From: an uncultured Rhodospirillales bacterium
Lineage (GTDB): Bacteria > Pseudomonadota > Alphaproteobacteria > Rhodospirillales > Defluviicoccaceae
DNA: 5,291 nucleotides
Direction of reading: 5' to 3'
Assembly: GCA_937127205.1 (NCBI GenBank)
Contig: CAKZLS010000014.1
Location: 1 to 5,291 of the forward strand
Shown: one piece after another, positions 1 to 5,291 of the stretch
Position numbering within the stretch: the stretch's first letter is position 1
Layout: each line of letters starts with the position of its first letter
Notes under the pieces: generated by a model
The model's input: only the letters and a program-made list of their open reading frames with translations
The model's database searches: none
Told to the model about the DNA's origin: nothing
Position numbers and translations under genes: made by a program

Positions 1-53
1 CGTATGCCCGGTGGTGTGGGAGGCGGGAACCGCGAGGAACCCGCCTACCCGAT
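1..53 (+). mobile_element. Group II intron 3' end (part of domain V, complete domain VI)
   Basis: Seen in sequence: positions 18-50 form a domain VI-like hairpin. Bases 18-20 (GGG) pair with 48-50 (CCC), A21 with T46, and 22-27 (GGCGGG) with 40-45 (CCCGCC). A47 is left as a single bulged A. A symmetric AA/AA internal loop (28-29/38-39) then leads to CC/GG capped by the GNRA tetraloop GCGA (32-35). The bulged A is the expected lariat branch point, 6 bases before an AT at 52-53 that fits the AY 3' end of group II introns. Positions 1-14, ending CCCGGTGG, look like the 3' strand of domain V, separated from domain VI by a few bases. The catalytic triad, the domain V tetraloop and any reverse transcriptase gene would lie left of the window. 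A plain hairpin or terminator is the alternative, but the bulged A, the GNRA loop and the CTACCCGAT end together favour an intron. The exact splice junction is inferred. Confidence 0.72.
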
Positions 54-163
54 TGTTTGAGCACAGGGCAATGTTGGATCGGGCGGATCCGATGGAGCCC
101 AGCTATCCTTGACTTTACAGACAGTTGCTGGCCTTTTTCTTGCGCATTCCGTCTCACGCGTTA

Positions 164-176
164 TCGCGCAGCGCGA
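164..176. repeat. Small GC palindrome in the leader of the DUF294 gene
   Basis: TCGCGC and GCGCGA flank a single A, giving a perfect 6-base inverted repeat 25 bases before the preferred GTG start. It is followed by an A-rich stretch (176-188). It could be an operator half-site pair or chance in GC-rich DNA. No T-run follows it on either strand, so it is not an intrinsic terminator. The rest of the leader (54-201) shows no recognisable gene. It contains TTGACT at 109-114, which resembles a -35 box, but no good -10 sequence stands at the proper distance. Confidence 0.25.
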
Positions 177-201
177 AAAAGCAAAAAAGGTCGAGCCCGA
201 C

Positions 202-2031
202 GTGAGTCCTGTCGACGAAACAACCTTTATCAAGGGTGTTGAGCCGTTTGATCGGCTGGATGCCGACGATCTCTCCGACATGGTCCTTGCCGTATCGCCG
301 GGTGAATTCGCGCCAGGCGAGACGATCTTCAATCGATTTGATTCCCCCAGCTATCTTTATTTGATCAAAGAGGGATTGGTGGAGGAACTGGACAACACAG
401 GGATCATCGGGCGCTACGCCGACGATCAGGTTTTCGGTTTTCGGGCGCTGATCGAAGGCCGAAGCGAGAATACCTTTGTTGCCCGAAAGCGATCCCTTTG
501 TCTTCGCATCCCGGCCGGCTACTTCCTGATGCTGCTACAGAGTAATCCGGAGATCCGGAAGTTCTACAGCCGGAAGCTGATGCATCGTCTCGATCACATC
601 GTGTCGGTCCACGAACGTCGCGAGGCGGCAGCGGCGCTGATGGCGCCCATCGGCACGTCGGACCTTCATCACCCGGTGTTCGTTGCTCCTGAAATCTCCC
701 TTGGGGAGGCGATGGAAATCATGCAGGCGCAGAATGTTACGGCACTTCTGGTTGACCGCGATACCGGTCGCGAAATCTTCACCAGGGGGGATTTTCACGA
801 GAAACACACCTTGCTTCATCTCCCTGACTCGACGCCGGTTGGCGACCTGACCCGCGAAGCTCTCATATCGCTGAGCCCCGATGATTCAGTGTTCGACGCT
901 CTTCAAGTGATGACGCGGCACTCCATTCGGCATGTGGTGATCACTCGCGGCGCCGAAATCGAAGGAATTTTCGAACAACGGGACCTGCTGCGCTCGATCG
1001 CGAGCCGCGCAAACGTCATCGCGGGTCAGGTAAAGAGCGCGTCGTCGGGAGACGACTTTAACAAGGCCGGCGCGGCCATCACCGAACTGATCAAGAGCTT
1101 CCTCGAGCGCGGCGTGAAAACACGCTACGTGGCCAGACTGGTAACCCGGCTTAATCGGGAACTCCTCGCGCAAGTCTATCAGAACGTGGCGCCGAAGGAG
1201 GTGCGCGACTCGTCCTGCCTGATGGTCATGGGCAGCGAGGGAAGGGGCGAACAACTGGTCAAAACCGATCAGGACAACGGTCTGATCCTGGGGCCGGGCC
1301 TGACCTGGGACGACGTGGCGCCGACGACCCAGGCATTTGTCGAAGCGCTCTCGGACCTTGGGTATCCTCCGTGCGAGGGAAACGTGATGGTCTCCAACCC
1401 CGACTGGACCCAATCCGTGGAAGCGTACAAGGAGTCGCTGCGCCGCTGGATCTACCAGCCGGACGAAACCTCATTCAATCAGCTCGCGGTCTTTCTGGAT
1501 GCCAGCCCGATCGCCGGTGACGAAGACCTGCTCAACGCTCTCAAAGCCCATGTGTTCGAGCTGCTCGAAAATCAGACCGTTGTTCTTGGCCATATTGCCA
1601 AGCCGATGCTTGGATTCGCTACGCCGCTCGGGATGTTCAACCGGCTGATTACCGAGAAACAGCCGCCAAATGCCGGCAAATTGGACATCAAGAAAGGCGG
1701 TGTTTTTCCCATTGTTCACGGTGTCCGCTGCCTTGCCCTGGAGCACCGAATTCTTGAGACCAGCACGCTGGACCGAATTCACAATCTAAGCAGTCTGGGT
1801 GTTTTCACACGGGGGCTATCGGCCGATCTGATCGAGTCTCTCGATATCATGTCGTCCATCCGCGTCAAGGCGCAATTGGAGCAACTGGTGCGCGGTAGTA
1901 CGTTTGACAACTACGTCACTCCCCAGGAGCTGAACAATCAGGAACGCGACCTTCTCCGTTCATCGTTCAAGATCGTGAAAGAGTTTAAGAAGTTCATCCT
2001 CTATCACTTCAAGCTGAACCTCGTGGGCTGA
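202..2031 (+). CDS. cNMP-binding/CBS/DUF294 putative nucleotidyltransferase
   Basis: A 609-residue protein from GTG 202, predicted to be a cytoplasmic ligand-sensing nucleotidyltransferase related to the GlnD (PII uridylyltransferase) N-terminal domain. Its substrate is unknown. Domains in order are a cNMP-binding-like beta-roll (about 12-125), two CBS repeats (about 157-205 and 218-272), the DUF294 catalytic domain with GSEGRGEQ (344-351) followed by TDQDN (355-359), and the DUF294 C-terminal helical domain (about 432-605). The catalytic G-S and D-x-D pattern is intact. The phosphate-binding part of the cNMP fold reads FGF rather than FGE and lacks the usual Arg, so classical cAMP binding is doubtful. 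The frame stays open upstream to a TTG at 109. GTG 202 is preferred because an AAGG/GAG ribosome-site-like stretch precedes it and the domain starts soon after. No signal peptide or TM segment is seen. Its stop lies inside the 3' end of the opposite-strand methyltransferase gene. Family identity is secure; start and ligand are less so. Confidence 0.92.
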   Translation: MSPVDETTFIKGVEPFDRLDADDLSDMVLAVSPGEFAPGETIFNRFDSPSYLYLIKEGLVEELDNTGIIGRYADDQVFGFRALIEGRSENTFVARKRSLCLRIPAGYFLMLLQSNPEIRKFYSRKLMHRLDHIVSVHERREAAAALMAPIGTSDLHHPVFVAPEISLGEAMEIMQAQNVTALLVDRDTGREIFTRGDFHEKHTLLHLPDSTPVGDLTREALISLSPDDSVFDALQVMTRHSIRHVVITRGAEIEGIFEQRDLLRSIASRANVIAGQVKSASSGDDFNKAGAAITELIKSFLERGVKTRYVARLVTRLNRELLAQVYQNVAPKEVRDSSCLMVMGSEGRGEQLVKTDQDNGLILGPGLTWDDVAPTTQAFVEALSDLGYPPCEGNVMVSNPDWTQSVEAYKESLRRWIYQPDETSFNQLAVFLDASPIAGDEDLLNALKAHVFELLENQTVVLGHIAKPMLGFATPLGMFNRLITEKQPPNAGKLDIKKGGVFPIVHGVRCLALEHRILETSTLDRIHNLSSLGVFTRGLSADLIESLDIMSSIRVKAQLEQLVRGSTFDNYVTPQELNNQERDLLRSSFKIVKEFKKFILYHFKLNLVG

Positions 2032-2896
2032 GCGCCGCTCTCCGGGAAATCGCAAGAATTTCACCGACGTAGACGGGCACAGCCATGTTGGCGATACTGT
2101 CCGGCATGATCTGCACGATCGGATGCACCAGTTTTGCCAATAGCGGATTGAGCTGCTGAAGCTGACCCAAGGTGTAACGCGGCGTCATCGCCTTGGGGAT
2201 CGCCACAATTCTCTCAACCCCAAACCCGTGCGCCTCGAGTAACGCCCGCAGCGTCCGCGGATCGAAATAGTACAAGTGGCCATCGGGAATGTAAAAGTAC
2301 CAACGCTTACCCATAAGCCGGCAAGTAACCGAGGCGAGATTGGGCACCGTCAACGCGAGCTTGCCGGATGGCAGCAGAAGACGCTCCGCATTCTTTACGA
2401 AGCTGACCGGATCCTGAACATGCTCGATGACATCGAAAGCGGTGACTCCATCATAAGGCTGGTCGGGTTGATGATCTTCGATGCGCGACTGCTCCACCGG
2501 CAGCCCGCTGGCTTGGGCATTGGCCACCGCGGGTGCCGCCAGCTCGATGCCGCGGGCATCGATCCCGTCGCCGCGAGCGGCGCGAACGAACGCTCCGCTT
2601 GAACAACCGACATCGAGCCATCGACCGGGCGGGAGGTGCGGCCGCACTTCCCGGACGCGGCGCTCGGCCCGCACACGAATCATCTCCTGTTCCTCCACCA
2701 TGGAAGCGAGCCGCCCGGATTCGTAATGTCTGCTGTAATACTGCTCTAGCTGCTCGTTGGTGGGCAACGGGTATTGTCTTTCCACACCGCATCCACAGCA
2801 ACGCCAGAAGTCCCGCTCCTTTTTCGTGAACAGTAGCTGAAAGCGCGTGCCTTCACAGCTCGGACACGGGTCAATTTCCTGAAGTTGTGTGGTCAT
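2009..2896 (-). CDS. SAM-dependent class I methyltransferase with N-terminal zinc ribbon
   Basis: A 295-residue protein from ATG at 2896. Residues C11-x2-C14 and the cluster C33, C34, C36 form a probable zinc ribbon. The Rossmann methyltransferase fold starts at motif I, LDVGCSSGAF (94-103), with the likely ribose-binding acidic residue E118 and the post-core motif FDVIEHVQDP (154-163). This is the Methyltransf_23-like pattern. Relatives with this architecture often sit in surface polysaccharide or lipid-modification clusters, but no glycosyltransferase or sugar-nucleotide gene is present here, so the substrate cannot be assigned. Length is normal and no catalytic motif is broken. No clear Shine-Dalgarno precedes the ATG, and no later in-frame ATG occurs before residue 66, so the start is accepted. 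It runs opposite to both neighbours, overlaps the DUF294 gene tail-to-tail by 23 bases, and is divergent from the exonuclease gene, which suggests an insertion between them. It has TM-free, cytoplasmic character. Confidence 0.9.
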   Translation of the reverse strand: MTTQLQEIDPCPSCEGTRFQLLFTKKERDFWRCCGCGVERQYPLPTNEQLEQYYSRHYESGRLASMVEEQEMIRVRAERRVREVRPHLPPGRWLDVGCSSGAFVRAARGDGIDARGIELAAPAVANAQASGLPVEQSRIEDHQPDQPYDGVTAFDVIEHVQDPVSFVKNAERLLLPSGKLALTVPNLASVTCRLMGKRWYFYIPDGHLYYFDPRTLRALLEAHGFGVERIVAIPKAMTPRYTLGQLQQLNPLLAKLVHPIVQIMPDSIANMAVPVYVGEILAISRRAALSPRGSA

Positions 2897-2938
2897 GCTT
2901 AAGTCGTTGATTCATTTCGATTGTTAAGGATTTCACGC

Positions 2939-2963
2939 GGCATGGTCGCCCAATCCCCATGCC
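2939..2963. repeat. Inverted repeat GGCATGG-N11-CCATGCC in the divergent intergenic region
   Basis: The arms at 2939-2945 and 2957-2963 are perfect 7-base complements separated by 11 bases. That spacing fits a dimeric regulator binding one face of the helix, or an RNA hairpin. It abuts the TTGACA palindrome that begins at 2964. The right arm can instead pair (ATGCC, 2959-2963) with GGCAT at 2985-2989, so in RNA the two stems would be mutually exclusive. No known operator consensus is recognised. Confidence 0.4.
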
Positions 2964-2979
2964 CTGTCAATCTTGACAG
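2964..2979. promoter_or_regulatory. Perfect palindrome CTGTCAA-TC-TTGACAG, candidate operator with two -35 boxes
   Basis: A perfect 7-base inverted repeat with a 2-base centre lies midway between the divergent methyltransferase (start 2896) and exonuclease (start 3047) genes. Each arm contains TTGACA, the sigma-70 -35 consensus, one on each strand (2973-2978 forward, 2965-2970 reverse). The -10 positions are weak. Forward, AACACA stands at 17-base spacing and the better TATACC at 3003-3008 is 24 bases away. Reverse, GACCAT at 2942-2947 matches 3 of 6. The site could therefore be overlapping divergent -35 elements, an operator, or both. If promoters, leaders would be about 40 bases on both sides. 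Seen: the symmetry and hexamers. Inferred: regulatory function. Confidence 0.5.
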
Positions 2980-3010
2980 ACCCGGGCATTCCAGAAACAC
3001 ACTATACCAA

Positions 3011-3037
3011 CCGGCGGTGACTGCCGGAGCGGGAGAG
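3011..3037 (+). promoter_or_regulatory. Leader hairpin followed by the ribosome binding site that sets the GTG 3047 start
   Basis: CCGGCGG (3011-3017) and CTGCCGG (3021-3027) pair across a TGA loop with one G-U wobble. Four bases later comes GGGAGAG (3031-3037), a strong Shine-Dalgarno-like sequence ending 9 bases before GTG 3047. This site is the main reason to prefer GTG 3047 over the in-frame TTG 2921 or ATG 2942. The hairpin leaves the ribosome site exposed, so it may stabilise the leader or affect initiation, which is inference. Confidence 0.5.
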
Positions 3038-3046
3038 AATAAGTAC

Positions 3047-5182
3047 GTGCCCAAGAACGCCTTGCTCATTTTCCTGATTGCGAGCGTGCTGACGGTCGGT
3101 GTGATCGTCGGTGTCGCAGGCGCCATGTGGAGCGACTTGGCGGATGACGAGCAAGCGGTCATCTCCGGTCTCTGGGCCTCCCTCGGCGGCTATGTGGTCA
3201 TCACTCTCGCGTATCTCCTCGTGTTGATCGGTTTCGGCACGAACTGGCTTTTTTCGCGCTATGTCACGCCGCTGAAATCACTCGCGGAAGATGCGCGTGT
3301 GATTGCGGTGACCAATTCGGCTCACCGGCCGCCGATGGCCGGACCATCCGAGGTCAGGGAGCTTCTCGGCGGCGTGACCCTCCTGGCCGAGCGCTACGAG
3401 CGCTTGCAGCATGAGCTCGACGGGCGCGTGCGCGAGGCGGCCTCCGCACTGGAAGACGAGAAGCACACGCTGTCCGCCTTGATGTCGAAAATCTCGCAAG
3501 GGATCCTGGTGTGCAATCTTGACGGCCGCATTCTGCTCTACAATCACCAAGCCCAAAAAATGCTCGAAGGGACGATCCGCTCGAGCGGCGCGGCCGACTG
3601 GATCGGTCTCGGCCGGTCGGTACACGGCGTTCTCGACGAACACCAGATCAATCATGCCTTAATGACCCTTATGCACAGTCGGCAACGAGGCGACACCGAT
3701 ACCATGGTGCCGTTGGTTGTTTCCAGAGGCGGCGGGCAGATCCTGAACGTTCATTTGGTTCCGATCTCGGGCAGGGGCCGCGGCTGGCACGGCTATATTC
3801 TCACCCTTGATGATGTCACCCACCGTGTTTCCAGGGAGGCGAGCCGGGCCGCGCGCCTGCAGTCGCTGATCGAGAAGCAACGTTCCGCTTCGGCGGCGAT
3901 CCGCGGCGCCATCGAGGCCATCCTGGAATACCCCGACATGGACGATCGGAGCCGGCACGCATTCCACCGGGCCATTCATGAGGAATCACTCAAGATGGGC
4001 GACATCTTCGTGGGTCTCGAAGATCGGTCTTCGGCCAACCACGACGGCACGTGGCCGTTGCAGGATGCGCTCGCGAGCGACCTTCTGGCGGCAATCCAGC
4101 GCCACGTTCACGGCATTCTCGATATCGAAATTGGTGTCAGCGTTCCGATCGAACCTCTCAGGTTCAAGGTGGACAGCTACGCCCTCGCCCGTTCGATGAT
4201 ATTTCTGATCAACCAGTTGAGACACGCGTGTCGCGCCGAAAGCATCACGTTGACTCTCGAATGTGGGGCCGCGTTCGCCAACCTGATCCTGGAATGGTCC
4301 GGGGCACCGCTTTACATGGAGGCCCTGCAGGGATGGGGAAACCACAATGTCATGTCGGACCGGACCGGATCTTCCGTAACCTTGTTTGACGTCATCGAGC
4401 GCCACAGCGCCGCCATTTGGCCGCATGCGCAAACCGACACCAGCGGTCCTTCGCTGCATCTGGTGTTGCCGCTGAGTGATTCCGGCCCCGCCGAAATGGC
4501 TACCTCCCCTTCCGCAGCCGTGGATGGAATCGATTTTGATTTCGGCCTGTCCGGACACGCCGCACGCTTGGACGATCTCGATAGCGTTCCTTTGTCCCGG
4601 CTCAGCTACACGGTCATCGACACCGAAACCACGGGCCTCGATCCCAGCGCCGGAGACGAAATAATCGCGATCGGCGCCATTCGGATCGTGAATGGGCGCA
4701 TCCTCCGACAGGAAATGTTCGATGCCTTGGTCAATCCGCGACCGGAGATCTCTGATGAATCCGAAGCCATCCACGGGATCTCCCAAGACATGCTGCGCGG
4801 CCAGCCGGAGATCGAACAGGTCTTGCCGCACTTTTACCGTTTCGTGGGAGACACGGTCATCGTCGGGCACGACGTGGCATTCGATATGCGGTTCTTTGAG
4901 ATCAAGGAAAAGAGCGCGGGCGTTCGGTTTTCCAATCCGGTTCTCGACACGCTTTTGTTGGAAAGCATCGTTACGCCCAACCAAGAAGACCGGACGCTTG
5001 AGGCCATCTCCCGGCGCCTCGGAGTAACGGCATCCGGGAGGCACACCGCCCTCGGGGACTCGCTCATTACGGCCGAAATCTTTCTTGCGATGATTCCGCT
5101 GTTGTCGGAGAGCGGCATTCACACGTTGACGGATGCGACAAAAGCGTGCCGCGGATCGAGATTCGCCAGACGCCGGTACTAA
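3047..5182 (+). CDS. Membrane PAS/degenerate histidine kinase-like protein with C-terminal DnaQ-family DEDDh exonuclease
   Basis: A 711-residue protein from GTG 3047. Two hydrophobic TM segments (about 4-27 and 43-64) enclose a short, probably periplasmic loop. A HAMP-like linker (about 66-110), a coiled-coil stretch (about 112-148) and a PAS domain (about 143-260, with the LVCNLDGRILLYN pattern) follow. Residues 260-475 resemble a histidine kinase core but lack an H-box His and the N, G1 and G2 box residues, so kinase activity is unlikely. The C-terminal domain (about 519-685) is a DnaQ/PolC-type 3'-5' exonuclease with D525-x-E527 (VIDTETTG), H608-x4-D613 (GHDVAFD) and H666-x4-D671 (HTALGD), i.e. 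the full DEDDh set. It should remove nucleotides from 3' ends using two metal ions, here at the inner membrane under PAS control. It is far longer than stand-alone DnaQ proteins (about 240 residues), so it is unlikely to be the replicative epsilon subunit. The frame also contains an upstream TTG (2921) and ATG (2942). Confidence 0.9.
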   Translation: MPKNALLIFLIASVLTVGVIVGVAGAMWSDLADDEQAVISGLWASLGGYVVITLAYLLVLIGFGTNWLFSRYVTPLKSLAEDARVIAVTNSAHRPPMAGPSEVRELLGGVTLLAERYERLQHELDGRVREAASALEDEKHTLSALMSKISQGILVCNLDGRILLYNHQAQKMLEGTIRSSGAADWIGLGRSVHGVLDEHQINHALMTLMHSRQRGDTDTMVPLVVSRGGGQILNVHLVPISGRGRGWHGYILTLDDVTHRVSREASRAARLQSLIEKQRSASAAIRGAIEAILEYPDMDDRSRHAFHRAIHEESLKMGDIFVGLEDRSSANHDGTWPLQDALASDLLAAIQRHVHGILDIEIGVSVPIEPLRFKVDSYALARSMIFLINQLRHACRAESITLTLECGAAFANLILEWSGAPLYMEALQGWGNHNVMSDRTGSSVTLFDVIERHSAAIWPHAQTDTSGPSLHLVLPLSDSGPAEMATSPSAAVDGIDFDFGLSGHAARLDDLDSVPLSRLSYTVIDTETTGLDPSAGDEIIAIGAIRIVNGRILRQEMFDALVNPRPEISDESEAIHGISQDMLRGQPEIEQVLPHFYRFVGDTVIVGHDVAFDMRFFEIKEKSAGVRFSNPVLDTLLLESIVTPNQEDRTLEAISRRLGVTASGRHTALGDSLITAEIFLAMIPLLSESGIHTLTDATKACRGSRFARRRY

Positions 5183-5204
5183 CGACGGAGACCGGCTGCC
5201 GACC

Positions 5205-5231
5205 AAGCCCTTTGCGGGGCAAAGGGAACTT
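5205..5231. other. Strong hairpin after the exonuclease gene, possible terminator without a T-run
   Basis: CCCTTTGC (5208-5215) and GCAAAGGG (5219-5226) pair perfectly around a GGG loop. AAG (5205-5207) can add three pairs with CTT (5229-5231) across a two-base AA bulge. The hairpin starts 23 bases after the TAA stop at 5180-5182, where a terminator or mRNA-stabilising 3' hairpin is expected. No T-run follows on either strand, so classical Rho-independent termination is doubtful. The remaining sequence to 5291 shows no gene. Confidence 0.4.
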
Positions 5232-5291
5232 ACCACTGGCAGGATTTTCGGCCGCTGTAGAAATACCATGACCCCCGACGCGTAACTTTGT

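Noticed and set aside
109..201. TTG 109 as the start of the DUF294 gene
   Set aside because: The extra 31 residues match no part of the family, no ribosome site precedes the TTG, and GTG 202 has a plausible site and begins just before the cNMP-like domain. TTGACT here may instead be a promoter-like hexamer, though no matching -10 was found.
54..242. Open frame from the intron junction to TGA 240-242, as the 3' exon of an interrupted gene
   Set aside because: The 62 codons are Arg/Ser/Cys-rich with no recognisable family, and the frame overlaps the start of the DUF294 gene. Without the 5' exon there is no support.
2276..2829. Several + and - strand open frames of about 80-116 codons within the methyltransferase gene
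   Set aside because: They are low-complexity Arg/Ala/Pro-rich shadows of the methyltransferase frame, with no ribosome sites or domains.
2921..3046. TTG 2921 or ATG 2942 as the start of the exonuclease gene
   Set aside because: They would place the inverted repeats and palindrome inside the coding region and add a non-conserved Pro-rich N-terminus before the first TM segment. GTG 3047 has a strong GGGAGAG site at good spacing. ATG 2942 has an AAGGA at 2926-2930 and is not fully excluded.
3986..5269. A 427-codon open frame on the - strand opposite the exonuclease domain
   Set aside because: It is antisense to a clearly conserved DEDDh exonuclease, its translation has no recognisable domain, and long antisense frames are common in GC-rich genes.
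1..5291. CRISPR arrays, tRNA or rRNA genes, tandem repeats, IS terminal repeats
   Set aside because: Read on both strands and none was seen. The only mobile-element signal is the intron end at the left edge.

Overview
This is a GC-rich bacterial window with three complete genes and the 3' end of a group II intron at its left edge. The gene families, the GTG starts and the codon use suggest a proteobacterium, but no gene here fixes the lineage.

Layout. Positions 1-53 (+) fold as the end of a group II intron: the 3' strand of domain V, then a complete domain VI with a bulged branch-point A. The rest of the intron lies to the left of the window. A leader of about 150 bases follows. Next, on the + strand (202-2031), is a cytoplasmic regulatory protein with a cyclic-nucleotide-binding fold, two CBS domains and a GlnD-like DUF294 nucleotidyltransferase domain. 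A class I SAM-dependent methyltransferase with an N-terminal zinc ribbon lies on the - strand (2009-2896); its 3' end overlaps the 3' end of the DUF294 gene by 23 bases. The 150-base divergent region 2897-3046 is rich in inverted repeats, including a 16-base palindrome whose two arms each contain TTGACA. A large membrane protein on the + strand (3047-5182) has two TM segments, a HAMP-like linker, a PAS domain, a region resembling a histidine kinase that has lost its key residues, and a C-terminal DnaQ-type DEDDh 3'-5' exonuclease with all catalytic residues. The last 109 bases hold a strong hairpin but no gene.

How the genes relate. From general knowledge, DUF294/CBS/cNMP proteins and DnaQ-like exonucleases are often neighbours in proteobacteria, commonly beside acetate-type sodium:solute symporters. 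Both partners are present here, but a methyltransferase on the opposite strand separates them, and a group II intron sits where an upstream partner might be. The most interesting reading is a sensory pair: a membrane sensor whose kinase core is dead but whose output is an intact exonuclease, together with a ligand-sensing nucleotidyltransferase. What the pair acts on cannot be told from the sequence.
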